Shown here: positions 13,964-26,040 of the stretch, one piece after another
Layout of the letters: each line of letters opens with the position of its first letter
How positions within the stretch are numbered: position 1 is the first letter of the stretch
Source of the DNA: Piper betle
Lineage: Eukaryota; Streptophyta; Magnoliopsida; Piperales; Piperaceae
Assembly (NCBI GenBank): GCA_033002965.1
Contig: JAURVB010013199.1
Coordinates: forward strand, 1-64,000
DNA: 64,000 bases
Reading direction: 5' to 3'
Notes under the pieces: generated by a model
The model's input: the letters and a program-made list of their open reading frames with translations, nothing else
Database searches by the model: none
What the model was told of the DNA's origin: nothing
Position numbers and translations under genes: made by a program

Positions 13964-15326
13964 TAATATTTACGACTTTGCCACCACACACACCCTCGAC
14001 CTTTCCTTTCTTCCCCAAACCCTCGCCTGCGCCGCCCCTGTTCGCGCGCCACTGCCGCCACGGCCGACGCCGCCTGGCCGCCGATCGACGCCGCCCAGCT
14101 CGGCCACGGCGTCGCCCTGCCGCCCCGACCAGGTCCGGCCCCCATCGGACTGCCGCGACGCGAGAGCCACGCCGCGCCCGCGTTGCGCTTCCGTCGCCGA
14201 TTCCGCCGCCGGCGACCAGCGCCGCCGCGATCGGTCGGTCGCCTCAGCACCCTCAGCCTTCCAGCAACCTTCCCCGACTAGAACGGAGGCCATCGCCGCC
14301 GTGGCCGGCCGGATCTAGCGACCCATCGCCGCCGGCTCTGTTTTGCCGTTTTCCGGCGAGCCGCCGCCTCCATTGGCCACGCTGAGGTCATAGATGAGTC
14401 GGGCTCGCCGAGCCGGTTCCGAGGGTACCCAACACGACCACTTTCCGGCTAGTAGACGCCGCCGGCGATTGTCGCCGGAAAACTACCGGAAGCCGCCGGA
14501 AAACCGCCAGTAGCTGCCGGAAAACCGCCGAAAAATCGGAATTTCTAGAATTCACTGGAATTCACCGGATCTTCCGCGGAGCTCACCCAGTTGGACTCGA
14601 TCGAACGTCGGACGCCGAGGAGCGCCGAATTCGAGCTCCGAGACGCGCGACGGAACCCTAGCCGTCACCGATTGCCGACGACGTGAGGTATAATTACCTC
14701 CGATTTGATTATTTAAAATTGATGATGATTGTTAGCACAACATGCTAGGATTGATTTATGATGTGATTGATAGTGCATGGAGGATAAGTGATGAAGTGAT
14801 AAGTTACATGATGTGATTGATAGTTCATGGAGGTTAAGTGATTTAATGAAGTAAGTAAATTGAGCATGATAATCGTGTATGATGTAACTTAGGAAAAATA
14901 CAATAAAATTGTCATGAATAGGATGAGTTAGAGTTATTTTCATATTTATGGTTATTTGACGATTGATGATTTTGTGTTTAATTGTGTTGAGTTGATGCAT
15001 CATTTAGTTAGCGGGCGTTAGTATTTAGTTTTGATGTGTAGGTACGGAATAGGAGCTCGCCGCCTAGGCGCGATGACACGCTTGGAGCTTCTACCAGGTC
15101 CGTTTAGGACTCGTCTCTGATTTACTCTTTCTATTGTATGTTTAATTTATTGCCTACAGGACGGGTTAAGTGGCGTTTTATCGGATCCCACTTAACTCGG
15201 GCCATTTAACCGAACATTTTCCGGATTAATAACCCCTCGAGGATGAGATCCCTCGAGGTTGATTTCGAAAACAAGATCCACCAAAAGTTGCCTTCGGGCC
15301 TATTATATAACTCCCTACCCAAGCCC

Positions 15327-15338
15327 TATATATATATA
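15327..15338 (+). promoter_or_regulatory. Putative LTR TATA box
   Basis: TATATATATAG about 1.8 kb into the LTR, followed by TTTTCGCGTTTCTGTGAGAC, text that recurs at the same place in sister copies. The 26094-29175 copy has the better TATAAATAG. It marks the likely U3/R boundary. Confidence 0.45.
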
Positions 15339-16150
15339 GTTTTCGCGTTTCTGTGAGACGAGAGATGGAGAAATCGACTGCACGTACCATGCAGAGGATG
15401 CCGTGACAGTCAAAGCGGGCTCTGGATTAGTGCCAGCGGACTGTTCCATTCCCGAGGGATCCTGACAACTCCGCGTTTGAGTTCCTCACACCCGGAGAAC
15501 GTGGAGGTTTACGGGTACTGTTTAGTACAGCGCATGTCCGGACTTGTGGTTCAAAGGGTACTAAAGGCGACTGCCTGAGAGTACTCGGCCTTCGTGCTCA
15601 AGGCCAGGAGAAATATGGAGGTAAGGAGAGGGCTTAGGATAAAGTTTCACGAGAAGTACTGAAAAGAAGTGCCGAGAGCGGCACAGTACCAGCAGCAGAT
15701 CAGTAAGTTCGGGATGCTACCGGGTCTGCAGCCCAGTGGCTCCTCAGTAGTGCCCTTCAGAGTGTTCACGTGGAGTATATGATGTTTTCTTTCATATGAG
15801 AGTTTGCTCTCATAGCCAGCTTGTTATAGTTATTTTATTTTCCGGACCAGTAACACTTGTTACTGACGTGTTTTTATACTATATGTAGGTAATAATCACG
15901 AGTTGGAGGAGCCAGCTTGGACGGAGGAGCAATGAGGTCTTGTACACACATACATGTTAGATTTCTGAATGTTTAATATTGTGTTATTATGTTATTATAT
16001 TGTGAATGACATGTTCAAATGCATGAGACATGATAGAATGTGAACATGATCAGAGATGCGCAGCGGAAGCGTGGTGGGTTGAAACCCCAGCTTCAGAATG
16101 AATTCATAAGATGTTAGATTTTGTGTGAATGAAATTATGGATGCATGTGT

Positions 16151-16200
<50 letters not shown>

Positions 16201-17334
16201 TTGACAGGGTGGGCCCATAATTGCACTTTTAGGGGAGACCCTGTATGTTTTATTTCAGAATTTTTATCGTAATTGTAATGATGTGAAATTTAGGTTGCGT
16301 GTCATCCATGTAGTATCATGTTAGGGTTTTAAGCATTTATCCATGCATGACAAGTCATATCTACATCTTAAGACGCCGAGATTGGATCCGTATGAGTTAG
16401 GTTCGGGTTAGCCGACCTAACCGGGGCCTGGTAACATGCCGGTTCGGTTCACGAGTGTGAACCGGATTTGGGGAGTGTTACACATCACAACATCACATTC
16501 TATCATTATCATAACATTCCCAAATCATAATCTTGACAAGGTCTTGACCCACCTATTATTCACATTCACATGGCCAAAAGTTTGCTAACTTTAAGATTAC
16601 AAACTTCATTCACAAAATAAGTTAACCATGCATTAAACATCATCAAAATATATATCAAAAGTTTTACAGATTCACCAGCAACACTACAAATAAGCGTCCT
16701 ATCGTCAGACATGTGTGTGTGCAAGGATGTGACTGCTCATTCGTCAATTCTGGCATATGTCAGCAACGGTTGTCATTGGTCAAGAAAATAACTAATATCA
16801 AACTGTCAATAAGAATTAAACTCTCATGAAAAGAAAACATGCATATAATTCACCAGAACTCTCATAAGGGTAACTAGTAAAGAGCCATCAAGCTATAGTT
16901 TGGATGGTATCCTGAACTGACTGGTCTAATGTCTCTTTTTGGCATTTTCTCATTCTTCTCTAGTCCCTTAGGACTACCAGTATATCCTTAACCCTCTCTG
17001 ATCCTCTATATTTCTCTTCGCCCCGAGCACGAAGGCCGAGTACTCTCAGGTAGTCACCTTTAATACCCCTTTGAAACACATGTCCAGACATGCGCTACAC
17101 TAAAAAGTACCACAAACCCCACATTTCTCCGGGTGTGAGTAACTCAAAATGTAGGTTGTCTGGATCTCTTGGAAATGGAACAACGCTCTCACTAATCCAG
17201 AGCCCGCTGTGACTGGCACGTGCACCCGTTCATGATACATGCGAGTTGATTTCACTATCTCTCGTCTCACTGAAAACTTGATAAAATTATATATATGCCT
17301 GGGAAGGGATTTAATATTTTAGGCCCGAAGGCAA

Positions 17335-18432
17335 TGTTCGAATATTTTCAATAACATGCAAGTATACACGGTCGAAACAAGTAATATAATGATAAATTCG
17401 AGTATCGTTCCCACAGAGAGTTGAATTTCCTTAAATTAATTAATGAAAATCAAATTAAGAGCAAACAAAATAATTGACTTAACCAAATCTAAATAATAAC
17501 TTGAAATAAAAGGAGAAGTTAAAATGATAAAACTTATTCTAGAGTTGAATTTCCCTAACATGAATTCAATCTTCATCAAATCTTACTCTTATCCTTTATT
17601 CTCTCAGATTGTCGATGTATGATAATTATATAACATGGTGGCTCCCGCTCCTTCATGCTTCTATTATTTTGCCTCAATTTCTACCTCCCGGTGATAATTG
17701 ATTAATTAACAAAATAATGCATTAAGATTTGCCTTACAATCGCATACAATGTTGTATATCTTCCGACCACAACGGCAAACAAGTTAAAAGACTCGTCGTA
17801 TGATGAAATCTCATGATCTAAGATATAGGCGATCAATCTATTCTTAGCATTTAAATCATGATAATTCAAACGATCCGATTGAATAAAAGAGTAAGAGCTT
17901 GCAATATATTCAATTAAATCATGCTAAGTTCCATTCTTCTCGAAATAAAAGACTACTCCATAATAAAAATAGAGAACAATATAAAAAAGAAAATAGTTTT
18001 CATTATGAAAGAGAAAAGAATTACAAAACTAGAACTATTTCTTCTACTAAACTCCTAAACTAAAAGTTGAGATGTGATCAACAACAAATGACCACCCCTT
18101 TACATAGAAGTCGAGATACAAGAATTTGAAGAGGGTGTTGACAAATTGATGTAATGTAATTAATTATGATGTCGCTTTAAGTTTCCAACTCCACGACTCC
18201 ATTGGACACCATAAATTGTAACCATTGGGCAGGGCCAAGAGTCATGACCATTCAGTTCCAAAGCTTAATTTATTTCATCTTTTTCTGCATTGAAACACCA
18301 AAATTAAGCATATCTAATAAAATATTAATTAACTAAAAAAATAAAGTAAAATATCACTTAATTAATAATGTTTATACCCTGAAAGTACAAAATTACATTA
18401 AAAGTATGGGTAAATATTATATACTTTAAACA
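17335..18432 (-). mobile_element. Solo LTR of Athila/Tat-type gypsy element, 1098 bp
   Basis: Closely similar to the LTR at 22208-23362 and carrying the same ACACGGTCGAAACAAGTAAT and GAGTATCGTTCCCACAG motifs. The ends are TGTTCGAATA and TTTAAACA. The flanks GGCAA (17330-17334) and TGCAA (18433-18437) match at four of five bases. Removing it rejoins AAGGCAA to CTTGAGGTGG as in other chromovirus LTRs. Orientation is minus by comparison with the gag-bearing copy. Confidence 0.8.
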
Positions 18433-19505
18433 TGCAACTTGAGGTGGATCTTGTTTTTGAAATTAGAGTCAATGGATCTCATCCTTGAAGGTTATTAATC
18501 CCAGAAACCAGTTCACTAAAATGACCTATACTAAGTGGGGTACGATAAATCAATCATTTAACATATCATGCAACATATAATCCTAAGCAACAATAGAAGA
18601 GATTGACAAATAAAAGTATGAGTCCTAAACAGACCTGGTAAAAGCTCTACATGGGGTATCACGTCTATGCGGCAAGCTCCTACATCGAACCTACACAAAC
18701 TGGACTAAATTCTAAAGTCCATGTACACCAATATGATGTATGAATGACATGATGGATAATTCAAACAACACTAGGTTAATCATGTCTATCCTGATCAATC
18801 CAAACAAATCTTAATAATCATGTCATATGAATATATATTCCTAGGTGATCATATCATCAACATCTCAAATTTATTAATATGCAATTAAACATATCAATTA
18901 ACTAAATAAAGATCATAATTTTTTCTGATAATCAAATTAATACTCAATTATAATAATTTAATCATTAGAACTAGATGTATAATTCACAAATATAATTATC
19001 TAACATTAATTAATAGCAAATATCGACAAGCAAGTATTTTTAATTAACTAATCAAATATTTTTCTTAATTACAACAACATAAGCATTCACAATAACAAGC
19101 AATAAATCTCAAGATCCTCTTATCAGTACGCAAATCAAAGTTATGAATATAACCGTAATGATGCACATACTAATGATGATCAATCATATAAAATCAAATA
19201 AAATAAAAATTAAATCATATACTTAAGTCGGTGATTACGCGACAACGACCGTGGTTGCCAGTGCCGTGAGGATGGAGACAGTGGTTGTGGTTGCCATCCC
19301 ATGAGCAAAATCGGCAAAGGGGAGGGTGGCTTAAGGTGGCCAGAGTACCACTGATCAGTGGCGACGACTAGTGGCTGGTGGCGGCCGTGGGTTGTGGGCG
19401 GCTAAGGTGAGGGAGGCTAAGAGGTGGTGTCGATTAGGGAGAGGGGAGAAGGACTAGGGGAGGTTGAGGTCGGCTAGGGGGGCAGACAGTGTGGTCGGCG
19501 GCGAC

Positions 19506-19831
19506 GCTAGTTTTCGGGAAACTCTATCTGTTTATTTACAGGGTGATTCCCTTATTACACTTTTGAGGGAAACTCTATTTGTTTATTTACAAAATTTTTA
19601 TGTATATTTATTTGATTGGAGTGTAAGTTTCGTTATCATATCATCCACGTACTATCCTACTAAGCTGTGCATTTCATACATTCATCGTGACATTTTTTTC
19701 ATTTTATGATGCTTAGAGTAGATCCCTTCTGGTTAAGTCCGGGTTGACCAATTTAATCGATTTGAGAATCGGTTTGGTCCCCAGTAATAGTTCTAGTTCG
19801 ATTAATAGAAAATCCGATTTGGGGTGTTACA
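19506..19831 (+). mobile_element. 3' end fragment of chromovirus LTR (plus)
   Basis: Text from TTTTCGGGAAACTCTATCTG to GATTTGGGGTGTTACA matches the last 300 bp of the other LTRs. The left boundary is an abrupt switch from a minus-oriented LTR. It is directly followed by a primer binding site, so it is the 3' edge of a former 5' LTR. Confidence 0.8.
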
Positions 19832-19835
19832 GGCT

Positions 19836-19846
19836 TGGTATCAGGC
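19836..19846 (+). other. Degenerate initiator-Met-type primer binding site
   Basis: TGGTATCAGGC lies four bases after the LTR end and matches the plant retrotransposon PBS TGGTATCAGAGC except for one missing base. It sets the LTR orientation. An ATG at 19851 opens a 16-codon frame (MAEGAGVFDRN...) before a stop, possibly the first codons of gag. Confidence 0.65.
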
Positions 19847-19884
19847 TTATATGGCCGAGGGTGCTGGTGTTTTTGATCGTAATC

Positions 19885-20225
19885 TTGGCAAGGTCGAGTA
19901 GCCAAAACTCGCTCAGCCTCCCCTGTTGCCGCACTACATTTCCAAAAGTAGCAAATATTTTGTTCACATTGGTCACGTGAATCTCATATTGAAGCCCTTC
20001 ATAGAAACGGTCGATTCTTCTCTATTCATTTGGCACTAGATCTGGGGTAAATCTTTCCTGCGCTCTAAATCTAGTTTCATATTGTACCACCATCCTTTGC
20101 CCTTTACTTAAGCATCTGAAATTCCCTTTCTTTCCTCTTCTTAACATCTGGAGAAAAGTACTTGTTGTCAAACTCTGCCTTGAGCTCATCCCATGTGACA
20201 TCATATAGCTGCTTGTGGGCAAAGA
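19885..20225 (-). pseudogene. Fragment of Ty3/gypsy gag, frameshifted
   Basis: Minus-strand translation in two frames gives pieces typical of chromovirus gag: DELKAEF, NKYFSPDVKKRKEREF, then after a frame change VVQYETRF and ERFTPDLVPNE, then RFYEGLQYEI. These fit the retrotrans_gag region preceding the zinc knuckle. A frameshift and stops show it is dead. Its orientation is opposite to the LTR and PBS on its left and to the LTR on its right, so the locus has been rearranged. Confidence 0.8.
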
Positions 20226-20239
20226 TGGAGTTCATGACA

Positions 20240-21294
20240 ACCTGTATTTTGAATTCCTCACACCAAGAGAAACGTAGGGTTTATGGGTATTGTTTAGTGA
20301 AGTGTACTTCCTGACATGTGGTTCAAAGGGGTATTAAACATGACTACCTGAGAGTACTTGTCCTTTGTGCTTGAGGCCAAGAGAAATATGGAAGATCGGA
20401 GAGGGTTTGTGATATATTGGTAGTCCCGATGGACCAAAGAAGAATGAAAAAATGCTGAAAGAGGAATTAGACCAGTCAGTTCGGGATGCCATCCAGACTA
20501 TAACTTGATGATTCCTCAGTAGTTATCCTTATGAGAATTTTGGTGATGTATATACATTTTTTCTTTTCATGAGAGTTAGCTCTTATTAAGAGTTTGATAT
20601 TAGTTATTTTATGAACCAGTGACAACTGTTGTTGACAGTTTCTGACAGTTTCTATTATATATGTAGGTGAGCATCAGACCCAACAGAATATGCCAAACTT
20701 GATTAATGAGCAGTGACATCCTTGCATACACACATGTTTGACGATAGGATGCTTATTTGTGATGTTGGTGAATGTGTAAAGCTTTTGATAAATATTTTGA
20801 TGATGTTTAAAGTATGTTTAACTTGTTTTGTGAATGAATTTGGTAATCTTGAAGTTAGCAAATTTCTAGCCATGTGAATGTGAATAATAGGTGGGTCAAG
20901 ACCCGGTCAAGATCATGATTTGGGATTGTTATGATAATGATAGAATGCGATGTTATGATATATCTTGTTATTTCTCATATATATTGTGATATAATGATGG
21001 ACAAGGTGGTTTCTTTATTGTATTTTTAAGGGACACTATGCTCATTTATTTACGAGATTTTTATTTATATTTGCTCGATTGGAGTGTGATTTTTCATCAC
21101 ATGTCATCTATGTAGAATCCTGCTAAACAGTACATTTCATACATTCATCATGACATTTTTTTCATCTTATGAAGCTTAGAGTACATCCCTTCTGCTTAAG
21201 TTTGGGTTGACCAAATTAATCAACTTAAAAATAGGTTTGGTCCCCTGTAACATTTCTAGTTCAGTTAATAGCAAACTGAATTTGGGGTGTTACA
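20240..21294 (+). mobile_element. 3' half of a chromovirus LTR (plus)
   Basis: Starts in text matching TTGAGTTCCTCACACC of the complete LTRs and ends TTTGGGGTGTTACA at 21294. A new LTR start, TGTAAAACCCATGACTC, follows at 21299 but lasts only about 40 bp. The upstream half of this LTR is missing and replaced by inverted gag. Confidence 0.75.
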
Positions 21295-21389
21295 GGCTTG
21301 TAAAACCCATGACTCAAGTCTGAGTTTTATAAACCCAACCTATATCTCTTTATCTAATTCAACCATACCTCTTTAGATATATTTTTTAG

Positions 21390-22130
21390 TACTCATCAAA
21401 TAGTCCAATTTGAGAACACCTCCACTCTTCTTCCTTATTGCTCTATCCTACCCCATATGATAATTGTTAGATGCTAGCTTTTTCAATAACTCATTAGTTT
21501 CTTTAGAGGATTTTCTCATGAGGGACTTAGTGGTAGCAGCATTTACAATGGATTTCGTTTGGTCATGGAGTCCATTGTAAAATGTTTGAATTTGAACCCA
21601 CATGGGAATTCTATGGTGCAAGACACTTCCTTAGTTAATCCTGGGACCTCTCTCATGCATTATAAAGCGATTCATTGTCAAAGCTGCACAAAAGAAATAA
21701 TATCATTACAAAAATTAACAATCTTAGATAGTGGAAAGTATTTAAGCAAAAATATTTTCGCTAATCCATCCCAAGTGGCGATAGAATTAAGCACATGTAA
21801 ATTCACCCCATAATCTAGCATTTCTAGCTAAAAAATATGGAAATAATCAAAGATGGATAGCTTCTCAGACATTTGATTCATTTTAAATGAATCACAACCA
21901 TAGTGATAAAATAGTAGATGAGTGTGAGGGTCTTCATGCACTAGTCTTGTGCATTGTCCCATAGTTTGCAGCATATGGAACATCATCGGTTTCAACTCAA
22001 AGATATTGGCTTTAATTGGTGGCCTGAGAATGCTTGGATGTAATTTATCTAAAACAGGAAGATCCAGAGCTTTTGTATTATCGTCATTGGTTGTTGGTGG
22101 AGGATTATTATTCCTTTGATCTGTCTCCAT
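21390..22130 (-). pseudogene. Athila/Tat-type Ty3/gypsy gag relic
   Basis: From an ATG at 22130 the minus strand encodes 100 residues with gypsy gag features: LHPSILRPPIKANIFELKP near residues 31-49, then HEDPHTHL and CDSFKMNQMSEK. After several stops and frame changes, later gag text is still readable near 21390-21640: TFYNGL, AATTKSLMRKS, ELLKKLASNNYHMG and KKSGGVLKLDYLM. Such proteins form the virus-like particle of the retrotransposon. It is degraded and truncated by a chromovirus LTR end at 21299. The associated LTR lies immediately upstream (22208-23362). Confidence 0.85.
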
Positions 22131-22207
22131 TGCTCTCTGAACTTTAGTTTCTTGGCGTAGGCGTTGACAATTCTCTCAATCTCTAGATTATATGGCTCTA
22201 GATACTA

Positions 22208-23362
22208 GGTTCGAATAATTTTAGTAGCATGTAAGTGTACACGGTCGAAACAAGTAATATAATGATCAATTCGAGTATCGTCCCATAGAAAGATGAATTT
22301 CCTATAATTAATTAAAGAACATAAAATGAAGAACAAAACAAAATAACAAACTTAACTAACTCTATGTAATAACTTTTAATTAAAAGCGATGTTAAAATTA
22401 TAAAACTCGTTCTAGAGTCAAATTTCCCTTAACATGAATTTAATCTTCATCAAATTTTACTCTTATCTTTTATTCCCTCAGATTGTCGATCTAGGATAAT
22501 TATATGACATGGTGGCTCCCGCTCCTTCATGCTTCTATTATTTTGCCTCAATTTCTACCTCCAGGTGATAATTGATTAATCAACAAAATAATGCATTAAA
22601 AATTGCCTTACAATCGCATACAGTGTTGTGTATCTTCCAACCACAACGACAAACAAGTCAAAAGACTTGTCGTATGATGAATTATCAATGACTAATCTAA
22701 TAAATTTCTCCCGAAATCTAATTAAACCTCAAGATCTAAGAAATAGGTGATCAATCTATTCTTAGCATTTAGAACATGATAATTCAAACGATCCGATTGA
22801 ATAAAAGAGTAAGAGATTGAAATAAATTCAATTAAATCAAGTTAAGTTCCATTCTTCTCTAGAACGAAATAAAAGACTACTCCATAATAAAAATAGAAAA
22901 CAATATAAAAAAGAAACTAATTTTTATTATGAAAAGAAGAGAATTCAAAAACTAAAATTACTTCTTTCACTACACTCTGAAGCCAAGAGATGAGATATGA
23001 TTAACAACAAATGACCACCCCTTTATATAGAAGTGGGGATACAAGAATTCGAAGAGGGTGTTTACAAATCAACGTAGTCTAATTAATTATAATGTCCCTT
23101 CAAGTTTCCAACTATTCGACTCCATTGAATACCATAAATTGTAGCCATTGGGTGGTGCCAAGTGTCATGACCAATCAATTCCAAAGCTTAATTTATTCAT
23201 CATTTTCTGCATTAAAACACCAAAATTAAGCATATATAATAAAATATTAATTAACTAAAAAAATAAAGTAAAATATTACTTAATTAATAATGTTTATACT
23301 CTGGAAAGTACAAAATCATATTAAAAACATGGGTAAATATTATATATTTTAAACACTTAACA
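22208..23362 (-). mobile_element. Athila/Tat-type LTR (minus), about 1155 bp
   Basis: On the minus strand it begins TGTTAAGTGTTTAAAATATA and ends TATTCGAACC, similar to the solo LTR at 17335-18432. On its downstream side (lower coordinates) lies a gag relic, and on its upstream side a polypurine tract, so internal retrotransposon sequence flanks it on both sides. No clear primer binding site survives between it and gag. Confidence 0.8.
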
Positions 23363-23379
23363 CACCCCAAACTTAAACT
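23363..23379 (-). other. Polypurine tract next to LTR
   Basis: Minus strand AGTTTAAGTTTGGGGTG abuts the LTR start TGTTAAGTG. The preceding GCTCGGGACGCGCAAAAG is typical of the 3' end of Athila/Tat internal regions. This would mark the adjoining LTR as a 3' LTR. Confidence 0.65.
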
Positions 23380-24044
23380 TTTGCGCGTCCCGAGCAAAAT
23401 ATCATAACTAACAAAATTTTACTACACAAAAATACTTAGTCCCCATTATATTCTCATATGATTTTTAATCAAACTATCCAGAGACAACAAGATGTCAATC
23501 AAATCAGAAATTCCCTTTCATCAATCACAACCAAAAGAAAGCTCTATGTGAGTGTGTGATAGTCCATTGGCTTATCATTCTCATATACAACCAAGAGAAT
23601 ACAATCAAGCACATGCTTAAATATGTTCACCTTTCGCTCTCATCTCCACTAATGTAGGCAATGCCAATTTAATGGAATCAATAGGTCTTTATAGGTTGTA
23701 ACGAGGTCAGGGGCTAGGGACCAAAAATAGGATAAACAAGATAGAAAATTCAGAGATGAGAACACCAAAATTAAGCATATATAATAAAATATTAATTAAC
23801 TAAAAAATAAAGTAAAATATTACTTAATTAATAATGTTTATACCCGAGAAATACAAAATCATATTAAAAACATGGGTAAATATTATATATTTTAAACACT
23901 TAACACTAGGTACCTTCTCCTTGCATGCACTAAACAGTACTTGATTAAATAGTAAAGATACAAAAAATTAAAGCTTAGAAAGAGATGAGAACAATTTAAG
24001 CAAGCAATCAAACTAATTTCGATAAATCAACTTCTATTTTAATT
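23380..24044 (-). mobile_element. 3' non-coding internal region of gypsy element with partial LTR duplicate
   Basis: AT-rich internal text without an open frame. At about 23760-23910 the first ~145 bp of the adjoining LTR recur (compare 23215-23362), ending at TTAACACT. A hAT element then interrupts at 24053, and the same sequence resumes at 26041-26093 and 29176 onward. Confidence 0.6.
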
Positions 24045-24052
24045 CCCTTGGC

Positions 24053-26040
24053 TAGGGGTGGGCGTGGACGTTCGAATTTGTTCGCCTGTTCGACGTCCGA
24101 AACATGTCCGATTGAATTCGACAGAATTAAAATAAACCAAACATGGACATTTTTTTGTCTGACCGAAACGACTAGACCGAGTGTCTAATATTTTATATCA
24201 ATAATATAATATCTTCAACATTTGTAAGACTAATATTATAGTTACATACATATAAAAAGTCAAAATTAACATGCTCTTTATTTTTAAAGTCAAACAAAAT
24301 ATAATCAAGAAACTTTAAAATAATCATTGACATCAAAATGTAGTCTAATATTACATATACTTCAAAGATAAAATTTTCTAATAATTGATTCTTGATCTAG
24401 CTCACCTATATGAAAAAAAATAGAAAAAGTTAATTACTCATGTTTTATATCCTCTTTATTTTGAAATTAGGATATTTCCCTTCAAAATGCTTTTATAAAT
24501 GAATAGTTTCATAACTTTCAGTTCCTTCAAACTTCTTTTCACAATAACGACAAATAGAAGATGTTCCATTCTTCTAATATTTTCTATCAAAATAAGCGCA
24601 TATACCAGATGTTATTTTCTCTTTTTTGATAATATACTATCAATAGATTCTCCTTCTTTAGTAATCGAATTTTTGCTATCTTTTTCACATCCACTTTGTT
24701 CATTTACATTTAATAATAAACTTGTATGATCCATCTTCAAAAAAATATTATCACATTATAAACATAATGTAAAACCCGTAATCTGAGTCAGGGTTTTATG
24801 CTTATGAACCGATCGGTTCATACATCGGTTTGAGTCGAGTATTTTTAAAATATGTGTACTGAGCCGGTGCTAGTCGCGTGTATGAGCCACGAGGGTCATG
24901 CACACCCAAGTATATGTGACAATGTCATGAACACAACAGAAAAAATGAGTTATTAGAATATATGAGAGAATGCGAGTTATTTTTTTATTTTTATACATAG
25001 TGGATCATGGAATTAATTTTAAGCCATTTACCGCATTAGGACCCGTTACGAGGAATTTGGGTGGGTTGTTAGTTATAGAATATGTCATTATGATATTTTA
25101 GTGTTTTTTTATTTTATGAGATTTTTTTCCTATTTTATGGATTTTTTTAGGATTTATTTCGAGCTAGTTATTATTATTGACTCTAGACGAAGTCTAGTCA
25201 AGTCTTATTTACGATATTCCCATCGATCAACCTCTTGACCCTTTTTCTCTTCCCCATCCAAACCCTTGTCGTGCCGCCACTTTTGCTTGTCATCGCTGCT
25301 ACCGCCAACGTCGCCTTGCCACTGATCATTGCAGCTAGGCCCTGCCGCGTCGTTGCTGTGATGCCTCGAGTGCCCCGGCTGTCGCCTGGCCTCCACGACA
25401 CAGCGCCTAGCGACGTGCTTGCATCGTCGATTCCGCTGCCGGCGACCGTCGTCGCAGCCATCTAGTCATCGCTTTGACATTGCCGACCCTCCCATGGTCT
25501 TCCCCAACAAGAGAAGAACCCATCACAACCCGGATCTAGTCACCCACGACGGACCGCCTCTATTTAGCCATTTTCAGCGAGCCGCCAGCTCCACCGAGCG
25601 CGTCAACGTCGTAGATGTGTCGGGCTCTCCGAGCCAATTCCAGCAGAGTTTGCTGCGGCGCTGAGGCGGCAGACGCTGGAGGCAGAGGAGGCGGTCTGCA
25701 GGCGGCGGTGGAGGTAGGTAGTAGAGGGCAGGCGGGTTTCACGTTGCGCAATCGTAGAGTGATTTCGCGGCGGCACAGAGGGGTTTCAGAGCAGTGCAGA
25801 GCGCTGCGGCAGAGGCAGGGGGTGGCGGAGGGCAGGCGGCCGTGGAGGCGGCGGCGACACACAGGAGTTTGCCTCTTCTCGCTAAGGAAAATATGGTAAT
25901 TTCAGATTGTCCACAAACATTATTTGGCCCGACAGACAATTTGATGTCTGAAGTTGGTCTGACAAATTTTGTTCGACGAAATTTAAGACGGACACGGACA
26001 ATAGTTTTTCAGATGTCCGTTCGACTGATGCCCACCCCTA
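24053..26040. mobile_element. Non-autonomous hAT element, family A copy 2, 1988 bp, carrying an LTR fragment
   Basis: The ends are TAGGGGTGGGCG and GCCCACCCCTA, in inverted orientation relative to copy 1 (9182-10403). The target duplication is CCCTTGGC (24045-24052) and CCCTTGGA (26041-26048), seven of eight matching. The subterminal parts are alignable with copy 1. The middle contains the first ~870 bp of a chromovirus LTR (24768-25640), then GC-rich sequence. No transposase frame is seen. Confidence 0.88.
24768..25640 (+). mobile_element. Chromovirus LTR 5' segment captured inside hAT
   Basis: Starts with the LTR terminus TGTAAAACCCGTAATCTGAG and follows the complete LTR through the T-rich stretch, hairpin (25177-25201) and GC-rich tract to about TCGGGCTCTCCGAGCC. 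LTR homology then stops and no LTR 3' end is present within the hAT element. Copy 1 (9182-10403) carries the inner part of the same segment in the same orientation relative to the hAT ends. Confidence 0.8.

Larger units (their letters stand above)
13525..16482 (+). mobile_element. Solo LTR of Tekay/Del-like Ty3/gypsy family, 2958 bp, target duplication CATCA
   Basis: Begins TGTAAAACCCACGATTCGAG and ends GGAGTGTTACA, with TG...CA termini. CATCA flanks it at 13520-13524 and 16483-16487. The order inside is a terminal palindrome, AT-rich DNA, a hairpin (13937-13963), a GC-rich tract (13975-14700), a TATA-like box (15327-15338), a conserved region beginning GTGAGACGAG, a (TA)n tract (about 16157-16195) and the 3' end. 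LTRs of about 3 kb fit the Tekay/Del chromovirus clade. Orientation comes from another copy that is followed by a primer binding site at 19836. No internal region is present. Confidence 0.9.
13166..19505 (-). mobile_element. Chromovirus-type LTR, minus, broken and twice interrupted
   Basis: Starts (plus coordinates) TGTAACACCCCAAATCTGG, the inverse of the LTR 3' end. Recognisable LTR text continues in three blocks, 13166-13524, 16483-17334 and 18433-19505. They are separated by a younger LTR of the same family (13525-16482) and by an Athila/Tat-type LTR (17335-18432). Both insertions can be removed to give continuous LTR text. It stops in the GC-rich part near 19505, where plus-oriented LTR text begins. 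A (TA)n tract near 13475-13504 corresponds to the microsatellite seen in the other copies. Confidence 0.75.

Noticed and set aside
13938..14385. Overlapping 107-135-codon frames on both strands
   Set aside because: The GC-rich section of the chromovirus LTR, open on both strands without a conserved domain.
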